64,000 bases of DNA, from contig NZ_CP031555.1 of NCBI RefSeq assembly GCF_003403095.1, positions 4,094,001 through 4,158,000 of the forward strand, in the 5' to 3' direction. The notes beneath the pieces were generated by a model, which saw nothing but the letters and a program-made list of their open reading frames with translations, was not told where the DNA came from and searched no databases. Source of the DNA: Thalassospira indica (GTDB lineage Bacteria; Pseudomonadota; Alphaproteobacteria; Rhodospirillales; Thalassospiraceae). Within the stretch, counting starts at the first letter, position 1; each line of letters starts with the position of its first letter. A program made the position numbers and the translations under genes. Shown piece by piece: positions 7,383 through 16,023 of this stretch.

Positions 7383-8696
7383 GTGAAGAACAATAAATCA
7401 AAATTCAGCAAATACCTTGTTTCGGGCGTCGCAGCGCTTGCCCTTGCAGCTGGCGCAGCCGGTTCTGCATCGGCGGCTGAAAACGGTAAATTCCGTGTCG
7501 GGATCGTGACCTTCCTGTCAGGTCCGGCAGCGGGTCCGTTCGGTGTTCCGTCGGCAAATGCCGCCAAGGTTCTTGTTGATGAACTGAACAAGGGCAACCT
7601 GCCTGCACCTTACGATAAGGTCGGCATCAACGGCTTGGAAATCGAAGCCGTGGTCATCGACGAAGCCGGTGGTGCAACCAAGCAGGTTGAAGAATACCGC
7701 AACCTTGTTCAGCGTCAGAACGTCGATGCTGTCATCGGCTATGTTTCTTCGGGCGACTGCCTAGCGATTGCGCCGGTTGCCGAAGAACTGAAAACCTTCA
7801 CCATCGCATATGATTGCGGTACTCCCCGCCTGTTTGCGGATAACCCGGATGCGCAATATATGTTCCGTACCGGTCTTGACGCATCGGTCGACAACATCGG
7901 TGCTGTTCGTTACCTTGCCGCGACCCGCCCGGACGTTACACGTCTTGCCGGCATCCAGCAGAACTATTCCTGGGGTCAGGACAGTTGGGCTGACTTCACC
8001 GCCGCTGCATCGGCACTCCTCCCTGAAGCAGAAGTTGTCGAAGAACAGTTCCCGAAAATCTATCAGGGCCAGTACGGTGCTGAAATCTCTGCCCTGTCCG
8101 TGAAACGCCCGGAAATCGTTCACAGCTCCTTCTGGGGTGGTGACATGGAAGCCCTGGTTCTGCAGGCAAATGCCCGTGGCCTGCTCGAAGATGCAACCGG
8201 CCTTCTGACCTGCGGCGAAGCATCCTTTGCCACCTACAAGGATCAGGCCCCGAACGGCATGATCATCGGTGCACGTGGCCCGTTTGGCCAGTTTGCCCCG
8301 GACAACGAACTGAACACCTGGTTTGAGGGTGTCTATCAGAACGCCTATGACCTTGAGCCAGTCTATCCGGCAACCAAGATGGCCCAGGCGATACTAGGTC
8401 TGAAGTATGCCGCCGAGAATGCCGGTGTCGCCGATAAGGAAATCCCGTCGGCAGAGCAACTTGCTGCTGCCATGAAAGGTGCAACCTTTGAGTCGGTTTC
8501 GGGCACGGTTGAAATGGCACGCGGCAATGGTCATCAGGCCATGCAGGGTATCACCTATGGTGAATACCACTACGAAGACGGCGTTGCCTCGATCAAGAAC
8601 GCTGTTTCGTTTGATGGCGAATGCGTAACACCCCCGGAAGGTGTTGCTGCTGCGGACTGGATCGCAGACGGCTTCCCGGGCGCTAAATGTAACTAA
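7383..8696 (+). CDS. ABC transporter periplasmic binding protein 2 (Peripla_BP_6 family)
   Basis: The second type-1 binding protein of the operon (437 residues). It starts at GTG 7383 preceded by GGGAGGAAA. A signal peptide (KYLVSGVAALALAAGAAGSASA) is followed by the typical opening FRVGIVTFLSGPAAGPFGVPSANAA. It differs substantially from the first binding protein, so this is not a recent tandem duplication. Two binding proteins feeding one permease pair would broaden substrate range, or one may serve the sensor kinase. Two strong hairpins follow the stop codon and separate it from the permease genes, which suggests this protein is made in excess. Confidence 0.92.
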   Translation: MKNNKSKFSKYLVSGVAALALAAGAAGSASAAENGKFRVGIVTFLSGPAAGPFGVPSANAAKVLVDELNKGNLPAPYDKVGINGLEIEAVVIDEAGGATKQVEEYRNLVQRQNVDAVIGYVSSGDCLAIAPVAEELKTFTIAYDCGTPRLFADNPDAQYMFRTGLDASVDNIGAVRYLAATRPDVTRLAGIQQNYSWGQDSWADFTAAASALLPEAEVVEEQFPKIYQGQYGAEISALSVKRPEIVHSSFWGGDMEALVLQANARGLLEDATGLLTCGEASFATYKDQAPNGMIIGARGPFGQFAPDNELNTWFEGVYQNAYDLEPVYPATKMAQAILGLKYAAENAGVADKEIPSAEQLAAAMKGATFESVSGTVEMARGNGHQAMQGITYGEYHYEDGVASIKNAVSFDGECVTPPEGVAAADWIADGFPGAKCN

Positions 8697-8703
8697 GTTG
8701 CCC

Positions 8704-8762
8704 GCTCTGTTTTACAGAGCTTCCTGATCCTGCGGACATCCCGTCTCCCTTGGGATGTCCGC
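8704..8762 (+). promoter_or_regulatory. Tandem intercistronic hairpins after the second binding protein
   Basis: Hairpin one has 7-bp perfect arms (8704-8710, 8714-8720) with a TTT loop. Hairpin two has 11-bp perfect arms (8732-8742, 8752-8762) with a 9-nt loop. Only short pyrimidine runs follow, so partial termination or mRNA protection fits better than full termination. The second hairpin overlaps an upstream in-frame ATG (8755) of the next gene, which argues for the later start at 8791. Confidence 0.7.
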
Positions 8763-8790
8763 CCCTTTCCCTCCACACTGGATATTTGTG

Positions 8791-9690
8791 ATGACAAGTC
8801 TTCTTGCCGTCCTGATTGATGGCTCGATCTATGCATCGTGGCTGTTTCTTGTGGCTGCCGGCCTGACCGTGATTTACGGGGTGATGCGCATCCTGAACAT
8901 GGCGCATGGCAGCTTTTATGCCATCGGCGCCTATTCGGCAGCGTCACTGGTTGGCTGGTATTTCAACAACGGCATGGGCCCGGCATGGGTCAGCTATTTG
9001 TTGCTGGTTGGTGCCGCACTGGTTGCCGGTCTGATTGTCGGTGTGATCGTCGAACGCGGATTGCTGCGCCTCATGTATGGCCGCGACGAAATCCTGATGG
9101 TGATCATTACCTATGCCCTTCTTCTGATCCTTGAAGACGGTATGAAAATCGTCTGGGGTGTCAGCCCGTATTTCGCCTATCAGCCTTATTCCGAGCTTGG
9201 GCGAACGTCGCTCGGCTTGCTTAAGGTTTCCAATTACGACGTCGCCCTGGTCGGGGTATCCGCATTGCTCGGGCTTGGCCTGTGGGCGTGGCTTGAACGC
9301 ACCAACCAGGGCAAGGTCCTGCGTGCAGTGATCCATGACCGCGAAATCGCGGTTGCCATGGGCGTGAACGTGAAACTGATGTTCACCATCACCTTCGTTC
9401 TGGGCACCACACTGGGTGCACTTGCCGGTGCGCTGACTGCGCCTGCGATCTCTGTCGTGCCGGGGATCGGCATCGAAGTGATCGTTCTGGCCTTTGCCGT
9501 GGTGGTTATCGGTGGCCTTGGCAGCATCGGGGGGGCCGCTGTTGGTGCCCTTTTGGTCGGGCTAAGCCGTGCAGCCGCCGTTCACTATGCCCCTGAATTC
9601 GAACTGTTCGTCATTTATGGCGTGATGTCACTGGTTCTGGCGTTCCGTCCCGAAGGCCTGTTTGGCCGTACTTTGGCGAGGAAAATCTGA
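8791..9690 (+). CDS. ABC transporter permease, LivH type
   Basis: An integral membrane subunit (299 residues from ATG 8791) of a branched-chain-amino-acid-type importer. It has about eight hydrophobic helices and the conserved LivH features TVIYGVMRILNMAHGSFYAIGAY near the N-terminus and VVVIGGLGSIGGAAVGALLVG near the C-terminus. I prefer the start at 8791 (MTSLLAVLIDG) because the alternative ATG at 8755 lies in a hairpin stem and adds a non-family extension. The next gene begins two bases after its stop. Confidence 0.92.
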   Translation: MTSLLAVLIDGSIYASWLFLVAAGLTVIYGVMRILNMAHGSFYAIGAYSAASLVGWYFNNGMGPAWVSYLLLVGAALVAGLIVGVIVERGLLRLMYGRDEILMVIITYALLLILEDGMKIVWGVSPYFAYQPYSELGRTSLGLLKVSNYDVALVGVSALLGLGLWAWLERTNQGKVLRAVIHDREIAVAMGVNVKLMFTITFVLGTTLGALAGALTAPAISVVPGIGIEVIVLAFAVVVIGGLGSIGGAAVGALLVGLSRAAAVHYAPEFELFVIYGVMSLVLAFRPEGLFGRTLARKI

Positions 9691-9691
9691 C

Positions 9692-10639
9692 ATGCGTCTT
9701 GATAAAACTGAAATCTCGCTCGGACTGATCGCGCTTGCCTGCGTTCTGTTCGGCTTCGTTTCGCCGGGTTGGCTGATCTTTCTTTTGACCATCGCACTGG
9801 CCAAGGCACTTGTCGTCCAGGGCGTCGTCATGCAGATGCGTTCCGGCCTCGTATCCTTTGGCCAGGGCCTGTTCTATTGCATCGGTGGTTACACCGTTGG
9901 CATGGGCGGCCAGTTCTTTGGCATTCATGATGCGATTGCCGCCCTGTCACTTGGCATGTTTGTCGCAATCGTTGTTGCCATGCTGTTGGGTCTGTTGCTG
10001 ACGCGCTATCGCGAAATCTTCTTTGCCATGCTGTCGCTGGCATTTTCGATGATCCTGTTTGGCATCCTTGTCAAAAGTCAGGAACTGGGCAGCACGGACG
10101 GCTTTAACGTTCATGACTGGACCCTGTTTGGCTGGGCCCCCGAAGCAGGCGCTGGCAGCCAGCACACCGTCTTTACCATGACTGTGGTCTCTGGTCTGAT
10201 CGTTGCTGTTCTGATCCATCGTTACACCAAGGCCGGTGTTGGCGTCATTTGCGAGGCTGTTCGCGAAAATGAAGTCCGTGTTGAATATCTTGGTCTGTCA
10301 CCGCGCTGGTTGCTTTATGGCAACTATGTTGCTGCGGCGGCGGTATCGGCCCTTGGCGGCGGTCTGACGGCGTTGGCCACCGGCCACGTTGATCCGGAGA
10401 TGGCCTATTGGACCACATCGGGCGAATTTGTCTTTATCGCGCTTTTGGGTGGTTTGGGCCACGTGGCGGCACCGTTTATTGCGGCCATCGTGTTCTCGTT
10501 CGTGCGGACCTACGCCATCGAATTCGTTCCCCATACCTGGCAGATGATCCTCGGTTTCACGCTGCTTGCGGTCATTATCTTCCTGCCCAAAGGGCTGTGG
10601 AGCCTGGTCAGCCGTGAAAAAACAGGAGAACGGGCATGA
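9692..10639 (+). CDS. ABC transporter permease, LivM type
   Basis: The second permease (315 residues, ATG 9692, ribosome site GAGGA at about 9678). It has multiple membrane helices and the LivM-like segments MQMRSGLVSFGQGLFYCIGGY and FIALLGGLGHVAAPFIAAIV. It forms the membrane heterodimer with the LivH-type protein. It overlaps the next gene by four bases (ATGA), which implies coupled translation. Confidence 0.92.
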   Translation: MRLDKTEISLGLIALACVLFGFVSPGWLIFLLTIALAKALVVQGVVMQMRSGLVSFGQGLFYCIGGYTVGMGGQFFGIHDAIAALSLGMFVAIVVAMLLGLLLTRYREIFFAMLSLAFSMILFGILVKSQELGSTDGFNVHDWTLFGWAPEAGAGSQHTVFTMTVVSGLIVAVLIHRYTKAGVGVICEAVRENEVRVEYLGLSPRWLLYGNYVAAAAVSALGGGLTALATGHVDPEMAYWTTSGEFVFIALLGGLGHVAAPFIAAIVFSFVRTYAIEFVPHTWQMILGFTLLAVIIFLPKGLWSLVSREKTGERA

Positions 10640-11412
10640 CCTGCATTCTTGAAACACGTTCGCTGAACAAGGAATTCGGCGCGGTCATCGCCGCAAAGGA
10701 TTTGAACGTTCAGATCAACAAGGGTGAAGTGGTTGGTGTGATTGGCTCCAACGGGGCTGGCAAAACGACCTTCATCAACATGGTAACGGGCTATCTCAAG
10801 CCGACGCGCGGCGAGATCCTGTTTAACGGCAAGTCCATCATGGGCCATTCCCCGCGTGCGATCACGCGGGCCGGCATGGCGCGTTCCTTCCAGGTTGCGC
10901 AGCTGTTCCCGGAAATGACCGTCCTCGATAACCTGATTGTCGCGCTGGCTGCGGCCGAAAGCGCCCGTCCGAGTTTCCTAAGTCCCCTTCGCAGCGATGC
11001 CCGCATCGCCAGGGCTGAGGAAATCCTTAAGGAATTCGGTGTCGAAAACTATCGCGATTCACTGGTAACCGCCGTTCCGCAGGGTGCGCGTAAACTGGTT
11101 GATATCGCCATGGCATTGATCGGCAATCCTCAGATGCTGCTGCTTGATGAACCGACCAGTGGTGTCAGCGTGGATGAAAAAACCGACCTGATGGATACGG
11201 TCATGAATGCCGTGCGTCAGCATGGCGTAACCGTGCTGTTTGTCGAACATGACATGGATGTGGTCGAACGCTATGTCTCGCGCGTTCTGGCATTCTATAG
11301 CGGCGAAATCATTGCTGATGGCGAACCTGCGGCTGTTCTGGCCGATCAGCAGGTCCGCGATCTTGTGACCGGCCATCGTCCCACCACCAAACAAGGGAAT
11401 GGCGCATCATGA
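10636..11412 (+). CDS. ABC transporter ATP-binding protein, LivG type
   Basis: A cytoplasmic ATPase of 258 residues. It has Walker A GSNGAGKTT (about 37-45), the Q-loop region ARSFQVAQLFPEMTVLDNL, a signature variant VPQGARKLVDIAMAL where LSxGxxR is usual, Walker B MLLLDEPTSGVS and the switch His in VLFVEHDMDVVERY. It overlaps both neighbouring genes by four bases. It pairs with the following LivF-type ATPase. Confidence 0.93.
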   Translation: MTCILETRSLNKEFGAVIAAKDLNVQINKGEVVGVIGSNGAGKTTFINMVTGYLKPTRGEILFNGKSIMGHSPRAITRAGMARSFQVAQLFPEMTVLDNLIVALAAAESARPSFLSPLRSDARIARAEEILKEFGVENYRDSLVTAVPQGARKLVDIAMALIGNPQMLLLDEPTSGVSVDEKTDLMDTVMNAVRQHGVTVLFVEHDMDVVERYVSRVLAFYSGEIIADGEPAAVLADQQVRDLVTGHRPTTKQGNGAS

Positions 11413-12071
11413 CCCTGGAAATCAGTAATCTCGATGTATCGATCGGCAATATTCCGATCCTGCGCGATGTCTCGCTTTCGGTGCCGTCCGGCAAGATGTT
11501 TGGCCTGATTGGCCATAACGGGGCGGGCAAGACCACGCTGATGCGCGCCATCATGGGCCTTCTGGACGCAGATCAGGGCACCATCACCTTTGATGGGCAG
11601 GACCTGCGCAAGATGGCTGACTTTGCCCGTGCCAAAGCCGGCATCAGCTATATGCCGGAAGATCGCCGTCTGATCCCGTCCCTGACGGTCGAGGAAAACA
11701 TTCTTCTTCCGGCCTGGACCAACGGTATTGCGGACGCCGAGGAACGGTTGAAATGGGTCTATGACCTGTTGCCGGAAATCGCCCAGTTCCGGGATCGCCG
11801 TGCGCTGCAGCTTTCCGGTGGTCAGCAGAAACTGGTCTCGCTCGGGCGTGCATTGATGCCCGGTCGCAATCTTTTGTTGCTCGATGAACCGTTCGAAGGG
11901 GTCGCACCGGTCCTGTCACGCCGCCTGTCGGAAGTCATTTCCGATCTTGGCAGCAGTGGGCTGTGCGTTCTGATCTCTGAATCTGATGACAGCCACTCCG
12001 CCGATCTGGTGGCGGGCAGTTATCGCATCGAACGTGGCACCGTTTCCAAGGCTGAACTGGAAACCGCCTGA
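11409..12071 (+). CDS. ABC transporter ATP-binding protein, LivF type
   Basis: The second ATPase of the importer, 220 residues, slightly short for LivF. It has Walker A GHNGAGKTT, signature LSGGQQKLVSLGRAL and Walker B LLLLDEPFEGVAP. It is translationally coupled to the LivG gene by an ATGA overlap. This completes one full importer set (two binding proteins, two permeases, two ATPases), all read from the sigma-54 promoter as far as the spacing shows. Confidence 0.93.
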   Translation: MTLEISNLDVSIGNIPILRDVSLSVPSGKMFGLIGHNGAGKTTLMRAIMGLLDADQGTITFDGQDLRKMADFARAKAGISYMPEDRRLIPSLTVEENILLPAWTNGIADAEERLKWVYDLLPEIAQFRDRRALQLSGGQQKLVSLGRALMPGRNLLLLDEPFEGVAPVLSRRLSEVISDLGSSGLCVLISESDDSHSADLVAGSYRIERGTVSKAELETA

Positions 12072-12118
12072 TCCCGACGACAGCCCCGACAACAGACATG
12101 TCAAAAGACGAGGTCCCC

Positions 12119-13273
12119 ATGTCAGACTTTGTGTTTGAAACCACCCCTCGCGTCATCTGCGAGTTCGACGGTGCCTTGCAACTCGGCACCCTGTGCAAGG
12201 AGTTCGGCGCGAAACGCGCCGTTCTTCTGTCCGACCCGGGTTTGCAGAAGGTTGGCCTGATCGACGCCCCTTATGCAGCCCTTAAGGAAGCCGGGATTGA
12301 AACCCTGCTCTGGACCGATGTTCAGGCAGACCCGCCCGAGGAAAGCATTCTTGCCGCGGTCAAAGGTGCCCGTGACTTCAAGGCCGATATCGTCATCGGC
12401 CTTGGCGGCGGTTCATCGCTTGATACCGCAAAACTGGTCGCCCTTCTGTGTGGCAAGGATCAGAAACTTGACGAGATCTATGGCATCGGTCTGGCAACGG
12501 GCCCGCGCCTGCCGCTTATTCAGGTGCCGACCACGGCGGGCACCGGTTCAGAAGTCACGCCGATTTCGATCGTCACCACGCCGACGCACGAGAAAAAGGG
12601 CGTGGTGTCCAGCCTGCTTTATCCCGATGTCGCACTGCTTGATGCCAAACTGACCATGGGCCTTCCGGCCCCGATCACGGGCATGACCGGCATTGATGCC
12701 ATGGTGCACGCCATCGAGGCCTACACCACCAAGCACAAGAAAAATGCCCTGTCGGACGGACTTTCCATCCGCGCGATGCAGCTGATGACCGCCCATATCG
12801 ATGATGCGGTTTCTGCCAGCCCGTCACGCGAAGCCCGTGAAGCCATGCTTCAGGGGTCCATGCTGGCCGGAATGGCCTTTGCCAATGCCCCGGTCGCGGC
12901 GGTTCATGCCCTTGCCTATCCACTGGGCGGACATTTCCATGTCCCGCATGGACACAGCAATGCGCTAGTCCTGATCGAGGTTTTGAAATTCAACCGGGAT
13001 GCGGCCGTATCGCAATATGCCGAACTCGCCCGCGCCATTCTGCCGGATGAAAAGTTCGCTAATGACGATGCGGCCTGTGATCGCTTCATTGCTTTCATGA
13101 CCGACATGGTCGAACGCATGCCGTTCAGCCGCACCTTGCGCGAAGTCGGCGTGGCGGAAAACGATCTCGACATGCTGGCGACCGATGCAATGAAGGTGGA
13201 ACGCCTTTTGATCAACAATCCGCGTGAAATGACGTTCGACGCCGCACGCGCGATCTATGCCGCCGTGCTGTAA
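12119..13273 (+). CDS. Iron-containing alcohol dehydrogenase 1
   Basis: A group III NAD(P)-dependent alcohol dehydrogenase, 384 residues. The start ATG 12119 follows ACGAGG; another ATG at 12098 would add seven residues. The nucleotide-binding motif GLGGGSSLDTAK and the metal-site region MTGIDAMVHAIEAYT plus VHALAYPLGGHFHVPHGHSNA supply the expected Asp and three His ligands. It lies between the transporter and an aldehyde dehydrogenase, so it probably oxidises an imported primary alcohol or hydroxy acid to an aldehyde. A 4-hydroxybutyrate dehydrogenase role is possible given the next gene but is not shown by sequence alone. Confidence 0.9.
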   Translation: MSDFVFETTPRVICEFDGALQLGTLCKEFGAKRAVLLSDPGLQKVGLIDAPYAALKEAGIETLLWTDVQADPPEESILAAVKGARDFKADIVIGLGGGSSLDTAKLVALLCGKDQKLDEIYGIGLATGPRLPLIQVPTTAGTGSEVTPISIVTTPTHEKKGVVSSLLYPDVALLDAKLTMGLPAPITGMTGIDAMVHAIEAYTTKHKKNALSDGLSIRAMQLMTAHIDDAVSASPSREAREAMLQGSMLAGMAFANAPVAAVHALAYPLGGHFHVPHGHSNALVLIEVLKFNRDAAVSQYAELARAILPDEKFANDDAACDRFIAFMTDMVERMPFSRTLREVGVAENDLDMLATDAMKVERLLINNPREMTFDAARAIYAAVL

Positions 13274-13291
13274 CGAAAAGGAATAGCCACC

Positions 13292-14767
13292 ATGACCATC
13301 CAGCTAAATGATACTGGCCTTTGGCAAACCCAGGGGCATATCGACGGCAAATGGGTCGCATCAGACAGCGGCAAGACCTTTGCGGTTGTTGACCCGGCCA
13401 CCGGCGAACATCTTGCCGATGTGCCCGATATGGGCGCGGCCGAAACCAATCGTGCGATTGATGCCGCCAATGCCGCCCTTCCAACTTGGCGGGCCAAAAC
13501 CGCCAAGGAACGCGCAAATGTGTTGCGTAAATGGTTTGACCTCTGCATGGCGGCACAGGCCGACCTTGCATTGCTGATGACCCGCGAACAGGGCAAACCC
13601 CTGGCCGAGGCATCCGGCGAAGTGGCCTATGGCGCGTCCTTCCTTGAATGGTTTGCCGAAGAAGGCAAACGCATTTATGGCGATGTTATCCCGTCGCATG
13701 GGGCGGACAAACGCATCATCACCGTCAAACAACCGATTGGTGTTGTTGCCGCAATTACGCCATGGAACTTCCCGATGGCAATGATCACGCGCAAATGTGC
13801 CCCGGCCCTTGCCGCCGGTTGCACGGTCGTCATCAAACCTGCGGAAGATACCCCGCTGACCGCGCTTGCACTGGTCGAACTGGCCAAACGTGCCGGGTTC
13901 CCCGATGGCGTAATCAATATCGTCACGGCATCACACGGGGCGGAAATCGGTGGTGAACTGACTGCCAACCCGATCGTGCGCAAGTTGTCCTTCACCGGCT
14001 CTACCCAGGTCGGCAAACTTTTGATGCGTCAGTGTTCTGATACCGTCAAGAAAGTCAGCCTGGAGCTTGGCGGCAATGCGCCGTTTATTGTCTTTGACGA
14101 CGCTGATCTGGGTGCGGCCGTTGCAGGCGCGATTGCCTCGAAATACCGCAATGCCGGTCAGACCTGTGTTTGTGCCAACCGCATTCTGGTTCAGGAAGGT
14201 GTCTATGACGCCTTTGCCGCCAAACTGGCCGAGGCCGTTGGCAAATTACGTGTCGGTTTGGGCACCGAAGAAGGCATCACCCAGGGCCCGCTGATCAATG
14301 CCAAGGCGATTGAAAAAGTCGAAGCACTTGTCGAAGACGCCGTTTCTCGTGGGGCAAAGGCTGTTCTGGGTGGTGATCGCGCCAAGCCCGACAGCAATTT
14401 CTTTACCCCGACCATTCTGACCGGGGTTACGTCGGATATGCGGATTTTCTCCGAGGAAATCTTTGGTCCGGTTGCACCGCTGTTCAAATTCAGCAGCGAA
14501 GACGACGCCATTCGCATGGCCAATGACACGCCATTTGGTCTGGCGGCCTATTTCTATGCCCGTGATATCGGCCGCATCTGGCGGGTTGGCGAGGCGCTTG
14601 AATACGGCATCGTTGGCATCAACGAAGGCATCATTTCGACCGAGGCAGCACCGTTTGGTGGGGTCAAGGAATCCGGCATCGGCCGCGAAGGGTCGAAATA
14701 CGGTGTCGATGATTTCGTCGAGATCAAATATATGTGCCTCGGCGGTCTCGCCGGGAATGCCAACTGA
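13292..14767 (+). CDS. NAD(P)-dependent succinate-semialdehyde-type dehydrogenase (GabD-like)
   Basis: This 491-residue aldehyde dehydrogenase has the closest visible resemblance to GabD. The substrate-binding and cofactor segment GVVAAITPWNFPMAMITRK, the general-base Glu in SLELGGNAPFIV (about 258) and the catalytic Cys292 in NAGQTCVCANR (with the companion Cys294 seen in GabD) are all present. It is flanked on both sides by iron-type alcohol dehydrogenases, giving an alcohol-aldehyde-acid oxidation route in one operon. The true aldehyde may be succinate semialdehyde or another short semialdehyde. Confidence 0.9.
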   Translation: MTIQLNDTGLWQTQGHIDGKWVASDSGKTFAVVDPATGEHLADVPDMGAAETNRAIDAANAALPTWRAKTAKERANVLRKWFDLCMAAQADLALLMTREQGKPLAEASGEVAYGASFLEWFAEEGKRIYGDVIPSHGADKRIITVKQPIGVVAAITPWNFPMAMITRKCAPALAAGCTVVIKPAEDTPLTALALVELAKRAGFPDGVINIVTASHGAEIGGELTANPIVRKLSFTGSTQVGKLLMRQCSDTVKKVSLELGGNAPFIVFDDADLGAAVAGAIASKYRNAGQTCVCANRILVQEGVYDAFAAKLAEAVGKLRVGLGTEEGITQGPLINAKAIEKVEALVEDAVSRGAKAVLGGDRAKPDSNFFTPTILTGVTSDMRIFSEEIFGPVAPLFKFSSEDDAIRMANDTPFGLAAYFYARDIGRIWRVGEALEYGIVGINEGIISTEAAPFGGVKESGIGREGSKYGVDDFVEIKYMCLGGLAGNAN

Positions 14768-14788
14768 TCCCGGATAAGGAGACACATC

Positions 14789-15943
14789 ATGAGTTTCATG
14801 TTCCGAAGCGTGCCGCGCATCGTCTGCGAAGCCGGTGGCATTGCCAAGACCGGTATCCTGATGAAGGAACTCGGCGCCAGCCGTGTCACCATTGTCTGCG
14901 ATCCGGGCATCGTCAAACTGGGCTTTGCGCAAAAGGCGCAAGATGCGCTTGAGGCCGCCGGTATCGCGGTTCAGGTCTTTTCGGAGGTCGAAGCCGACCC
15001 TCCCCAGGAAATCGTCGAAGCCGCCATTGCGGGTGTACGTGACTGGAAGGCGGATGGCGTAATCGGTCTTGGCGGCGGCAGCTCGCTTGATAGTGCCAAG
15101 CTGGTTGCATTGCTTGCCAACAGCGATCAGACCATCGAAGAGATCTATGGGGTGGACAAGGCAACCGGTGATCGACTGCCGTTGATCCAGATCCCGACCA
15201 CCGCCGGGACCGGATCGGAAGTTACATGGGTGTCGGTGATTACCGATAACGACCACCTCAAACAGGTTGTCTACACCCCGCAACTGATGCCCGATATCGC
15301 CCTTCTTGATGCGGAACTGACCTATGGCCTGCCGCAAAAGGTCACAGCGGCCACGGGCCTTGATGCCATGGTCCATGCGATCGAAGGCTATACCAGCCGC
15401 ACACGCAAAAACCCGATTGCCGATGGCATGGCGGTCACCGCCCTTTCGCTGCTCGGCAAGAACCTGATGAAGGTGATTGAAAATCCGGGTGACAAGGAAG
15501 CACGCTCTGCCATGTTGCAGGGATCGCTGATTGCCGGGATGGCCTTTGCCAATGCATCGGTTGCCGCCATTCATGGATTGGCCTATCCGCTGGGCGCACG
15601 TTTCCACATTCCGCATGGTCATGCCAATGCACTGGTCATGGCGCAGGTGATCCGCTTTAACCTGCCAGCCGCGAAAAAGCTGTATGCCGAACTCGCCCCG
15701 TGCCTGATCGAAGGGGTCGATTTCGACAGCGAAGACGCCGCCGCCGAGGCGTTCGTCAAACGGATCGAGGAAATGGTTCCTGCCAGCGGCCTTGAAACCC
15801 GCCTGCGCGATCTTGGCATCACCGAAGACTCCCTGCCCGAAATGGCCGAGGAAGTCTTTACCAAGATCCATCGCCTGATCGACAGCAACCCGCGTGACAT
15901 GACCGTCAAGGAAATCGAGACGATCTATCGCGAGGTCTATTGA
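14789..15943 (+). CDS. Iron-containing alcohol dehydrogenase 2
   Basis: A second group III alcohol dehydrogenase of 384 residues, the same length as the first and clearly a paralogue (openings FVFETTPRVICEFDGA versus FMFRSVPRIVCEAGGI). The cofactor motif GLGGGSSLDSAK and the metal ligands in ATGLDAMVHAIEGYT and IHGLAYPLGARFHIPHGHANA are intact. AAGGAG lies before the start. It is the last gene before a strong terminator. Retention of two similar enzymes suggests different substrates, such as the two ends of a diol, or different cofactors; this is inference. Confidence 0.9.
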   Translation: MSFMFRSVPRIVCEAGGIAKTGILMKELGASRVTIVCDPGIVKLGFAQKAQDALEAAGIAVQVFSEVEADPPQEIVEAAIAGVRDWKADGVIGLGGGSSLDSAKLVALLANSDQTIEEIYGVDKATGDRLPLIQIPTTAGTGSEVTWVSVITDNDHLKQVVYTPQLMPDIALLDAELTYGLPQKVTAATGLDAMVHAIEGYTSRTRKNPIADGMAVTALSLLGKNLMKVIENPGDKEARSAMLQGSLIAGMAFANASVAAIHGLAYPLGARFHIPHGHANALVMAQVIRFNLPAAKKLYAELAPCLIEGVDFDSEDAAAEAFVKRIEEMVPASGLETRLRDLGITEDSLPEMAEEVFTKIHRLIDSNPRDMTVKEIETIYREVY

Positions 15944-15964
15944 CCAGGATCAGATATGCCGAAC

Positions 15965-15999
15965 AAAAAAACGGTGCTCAATCGGGGCACCGTTTTTTT
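15965..15999 (+). terminator. Strong rho-independent terminator, probably bidirectional
   Basis: A run of seven A, the stem CGGTGC/GCACCG with a 9-nt loop, and a run of seven T. It sits between two convergent genes, and the A- and T-runs allow it to work in both directions. Confidence 0.92.
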
Positions 16000-16023
16000 A
16001 ACCTGGTGGCTTTTCACCTGCGG

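Noticed and set aside
14246..15871. A 541-codon open frame on the minus strand
   Set aside because: It lies wholly antisense to the aldehyde dehydrogenase and second alcohol dehydrogenase, both with clear family motifs. Its translation has no coherent domain, and the openness follows from codon bias of the real genes.
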